DNA of 15,371 nucleotides from a bacterium (lineage in GTDB: Bacteria > Spirochaetota > UBA4802 > UBA5550). The notes under the pieces are model-generated. The model was not told where the DNA came from. It searched no databases and worked only from the letters and a program-made list of their open reading frames with translations. Of the stretch, positions 13,239 to 15,371 are shown in pieces; positions within the stretch are counted from its first letter, which is position 1, and each line of letters begins with the position of its first letter. The position numbers were made by a program, and so were the translations under genes. The stretch spans positions 1 through 15,371 of the forward strand of contig JAAENB010001103.1 in assembly GCA_024224995.1 (NCBI GenBank), given 5' to 3'.

Positions 13239-15371
13239 ATGAGTTTTTATTCCTCAAAAGAAGATATTCAAGAAATTTTATCCGCTCTCTGGGATAAGAT
13301 TTTAATCAATAAACCCATTGTGGATTCTCTGGGTTCCGTTAAAATTATCGTTAAATTCAGATTTAAAGATCTGGATACCAGTTTATATATTATCAATACC
13401 GAAGACGAACCCTTTTACTGCTGGGACCGGGACGATATTAAACCCGATGTTGAAATGATCCTGGACTCTAATACGGCTCATCTTTTCTGGTCTGAGCAGT
13501 TAAATATTCCCCTTGCCCTGGCTACAAGAAAAGTCGTTGCCAGGGGTTCTATCAACAAGGCGCTCAAACTCCTTCCCGCGTTAAAACCGGCCTTTGCCAT
13601 TTACCGCGATGTGCTGAGCGATATGGAGAGAAGTGACCCGGTAACCGGAGCTGTTTCCCCTAAGAAAAAAAAGAAAAACAGCCGCCGCTTACTTAACCGC
13701 AAAGAGAAAAAATCTCTTCTTAACACCGACGCCCTTCCCCGTGTCCCTCTTAAATCCTTGAGTGAGCCTTTAAAAGAAAAAAAACCCATTCCCTTACAAA
13801 AAAGGGCTTTTACAAAAACTGCCGTTACCCCTGAAGTGCTGCTCCGCATGATGTATAAGATCCGTTTTTTCGAAGAGCATCTTTCCCGGGATTTTGCCGC
13901 CGGTAATATCCCCACTGAAGCCATCCATCTTTCCATTGGGCAGGAAGGGGTGGCTGCCGGGGTCTGCATGAACCTGAGACCTACGGATTATTTAAACACC
14001 ACGCACCGTGGTCACGGCCATATCCTTGCGAAAGGGGCGAACATTAACCTTATGATGGCCGAACTCTACGGCAAAAAAAGCGGTCTCTGCGCGGGCAAAG
14101 GCGGCTCCATGCACGTTACCGACAGCAGCTGCGGTATTCTTGGCGCCAATGGCATTGTTGGTGCCGGATATCTCCTGGCCATGGGCGCCGGCCTCTCTAT
14201 CAAAATGCAGAAAAGTGATGATATTTCCGTTGTTATTGCCGGTGACGGTTCTGTTAACCAGGGCATGTTCCATGAAGCGCTCAATATGGCCTCCCTTTTT
14301 AAACTTCCGGTTTTATTCATTGTTGAGAATAACCTCTATGGAGAATTTACGCATGTTGATAATCACTCGGCTGTGCCCCAGCTCTACCGCCGGGCCGAAT
14401 CTTACGGCCTGGAAACCATGCGCCTTAACGGTAATGATGTGCTTTCTTTAAACAAAGAGATCAAAGAGATTACGGACACCATCCGCAGCAACGGCAAACC
14501 CTGGTTTGTTGAGTGTATGACCTACCGATGGCACGGCCATATGGAAGGAGATGCCGAGCTCTACCGTTCCGAAGAAGAAAAGAAAAAATACCGGGACCAG
14601 GACCCGGTGAAAAAACTGGAAAACCAGCTCATTCATGACGGTTTAACCTTTAACGATATTTCTGAGATCTCAAACCACGCTCTTGAGGTTGTTACTGACG
14701 CTGTTGCCTTTGCCCTGGCCCAGGATGACCCGGTTCCGGACAATCTTATGGAAGATGTCTTTGCTCCGGAAAACCCGGACCTCCTTTCCGGCCCCTTCCC
14801 TGCTCCGGTTCCCGGGAGTTCCTCCCGCTTTGTTACGGTTTCCCAGGCCATTAACGAAGCCATTTCCGAAGAAATGTCGCGCGATGAGCGGGTATTTCTC
14901 TGGGGTGAAGATGTTTGCCTGGGCGGCTATTTTAATGTTACCGACGGCCTTATGGATCAGTTCGGCAGGGACCGTATTATCGACACGCCCATTAGTGAGA
15001 ACGGGATCGTTGGCGGTGCTGTTGGCGCTGCCATGACCGGGTCCCGTCCCATTGCTGAGATCCTTTTTGCCGACTTTCTCTCCTGCTGCATGGACCCCAT
15101 TCTTAACCAGGCTGCCAAGCTCCGGTATATGACTGGGGGCCAGGTCTCCATGCCCCTCACTATCCGCACCCCGCTTGGCAGCGGGATTGGTATGGCCGCG
15201 CAGCATTCCCAGTCCATGGAAAAATTCTTCATCGGTATTCCCGGGCTCATTGTTGCCGCCCCCTCCGATGCCCTCACTGCCAAAGGTCTTTTAAAATCGG
15301 CTATCCGGTCCAACAACCCGGTTCTCTTCTTCGAACATAAACTGCTCTATGCTATGACCAGCGAAATTCCC
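13239..15371 (+). CDS. SCP2-like domain fused to E1-alpha and E1-beta of a 2-oxoacid dehydrogenase (3' end outside the window)
   Basis: An uninterrupted frame of 711 codons that runs off the right edge. Residues 1 to about 115 look like an SCP2 sterol-carrier domain (PDVEMILDSNTAHLFWSEQL, then ARGSINKALKLLPALKP). A Lys/Arg-rich linker follows (about 130-193). Residues 196 to about 515 are E1-alpha: the thiamine diphosphate motif runs from GDGSVNQ (335-341) to NN (364-365), and YRWHGHMEGDAELYR resembles acetoin dehydrogenase E1-alpha. E1-beta begins near 530, with Glu587 in ISENG and His656 in AQHSQS as expected catalytic residues. It would decarboxylate a 2-oxoacid and pass the acyl group to a lipoyl E2 not seen here. 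GAGG lies 7 bases before the ATG. Substrate is unknown; a branched or long-chain 2-oxoacid is possible given the SCP2 part. Confidence 0.88.
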   Translation, partial: MSFYSSKEDIQEILSALWDKILINKPIVDSLGSVKIIVKFRFKDLDTSLYIINTEDEPFYCWDRDDIKPDVEMILDSNTAHLFWSEQLNIPLALATRKVVARGSINKALKLLPALKPAFAIYRDVLSDMERSDPVTGAVSPKKKKKNSRRLLNRKEKKSLLNTDALPRVPLKSLSEPLKEKKPIPLQKRAFTKTAVTPEVLLRMMYKIRFFEEHLSRDFAAGNIPTEAIHLSIGQEGVAAGVCMNLRPTDYLNTTHRGHGHILAKGANINLMMAELYGKKSGLCAGKGGSMHVTDSSCGILGANGIVGAGYLLAMGAGLSIKMQKSDDISVVIAGDGSVNQGMFHEALNMASLFKLPVLFIVENNLYGEFTHVDNHSAVPQLYRRAESYGLETMRLNGNDVLSLNKEIKEITDTIRSNGKPWFVECMTYRWHGHMEGDAELYRSEEEKKKYRDQDPVKKLENQLIHDGLTFNDISEISNHALEVVTDAVAFALAQDDPVPDNLMEDVFAPENPDLLSGPFPAPVPGSSSRFVTVSQAINEAISEEMSRDERVFLWGEDVCLGGYFNVTDGLMDQFGRDRIIDTPISENGIVGGAVGAAMTGSRPIAEILFADFLSCCMDPILNQAAKLRYMTGGQVSMPLTIRTPLGSGIGMAAQHSQSMEKFFIGIPGLIVAAPSDALTAKGLLKSAIRSNNPVLFFEHKLLYAMTSEIP

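Noticed and set aside
14670..15206. Antisense open frame of 178 codons within E1
   Set aside because: The sense frame carries the E1-beta catalytic motifs; the reverse frame has no recognisable domain.

Overview
The window (about 15.4 kb, moderate G+C with AT-rich promoters) is bacterial chromosome with densely packed genes on both strands. It has no rRNA, tRNA, CRISPR array or transposase gene. An anaerobic or facultative Gram-negative-type bacterium fits: there is a relaxed lipobox, a PilZ protein and a selenocysteine codon. A spirochaete is my best guess, from gene style and a GC-rich palindrome of a kind I associate with that phylum; I could not test this.

Left part (1-5280). An SDR oxidoreductase (minus strand) diverges from a two-subunit glutaconate-type CoA-transferase. 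A TetR regulator converges on the CoA-transferase and diverges from a DUF819 membrane protein. TetR and DUF819 appear to be read from face-to-face promoters with a small palindrome between them. The DUF819 leader holds a striking, almost fully paired cloverleaf of about 104 bases.

Middle part (5281-9670). DUF819 is followed 19 bases later by a PLP enzyme of the sphingosine-1-phosphate lyase type. Next comes a membrane-anchored flavodoxin, whose strong promoter lies inside a 40-base palindrome that also covers the start codon. It overlaps a family 3 solute-binding lipoprotein gene interrupted by one in-frame TAA. Converging on this is the best discovery in the window: two apparently separate minus-strand frames (8329-8823 and 8833-9411) are one gene. 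They are joined by an in-frame UGA that encodes selenocysteine. The product is a DoxX-like membrane domain fused to an iodothyronine-deiodinase-like selenoenzyme, and a well-placed SECIS-like hairpin follows the UGA.

Right part (9670-15371). There is a small protein that looks like a tandem ribbon-helix-helix, then about 440 bases without a convincing gene, then a PilZ protein. A minus-strand operon follows (AbrB-like regulator, flavodoxin, membrane-anchored methyltransferase). Then come a two-domain NIPSNAP-like protein and, running off the right edge, one very long chain combining an SCP2-like lipid-binding domain with E1-alpha and E1-beta of a 2-oxoacid dehydrogenase complex.

Several genes touch lipid or acyl-CoA metabolism (CoA-transferase, S1P-lyase-like enzyme, SCP2-E1 fusion) or flavin, thiol or selenol redox chemistry (two flavodoxins, selenoprotein, SDR). 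No single pathway linking all of them can be read from the sequence.
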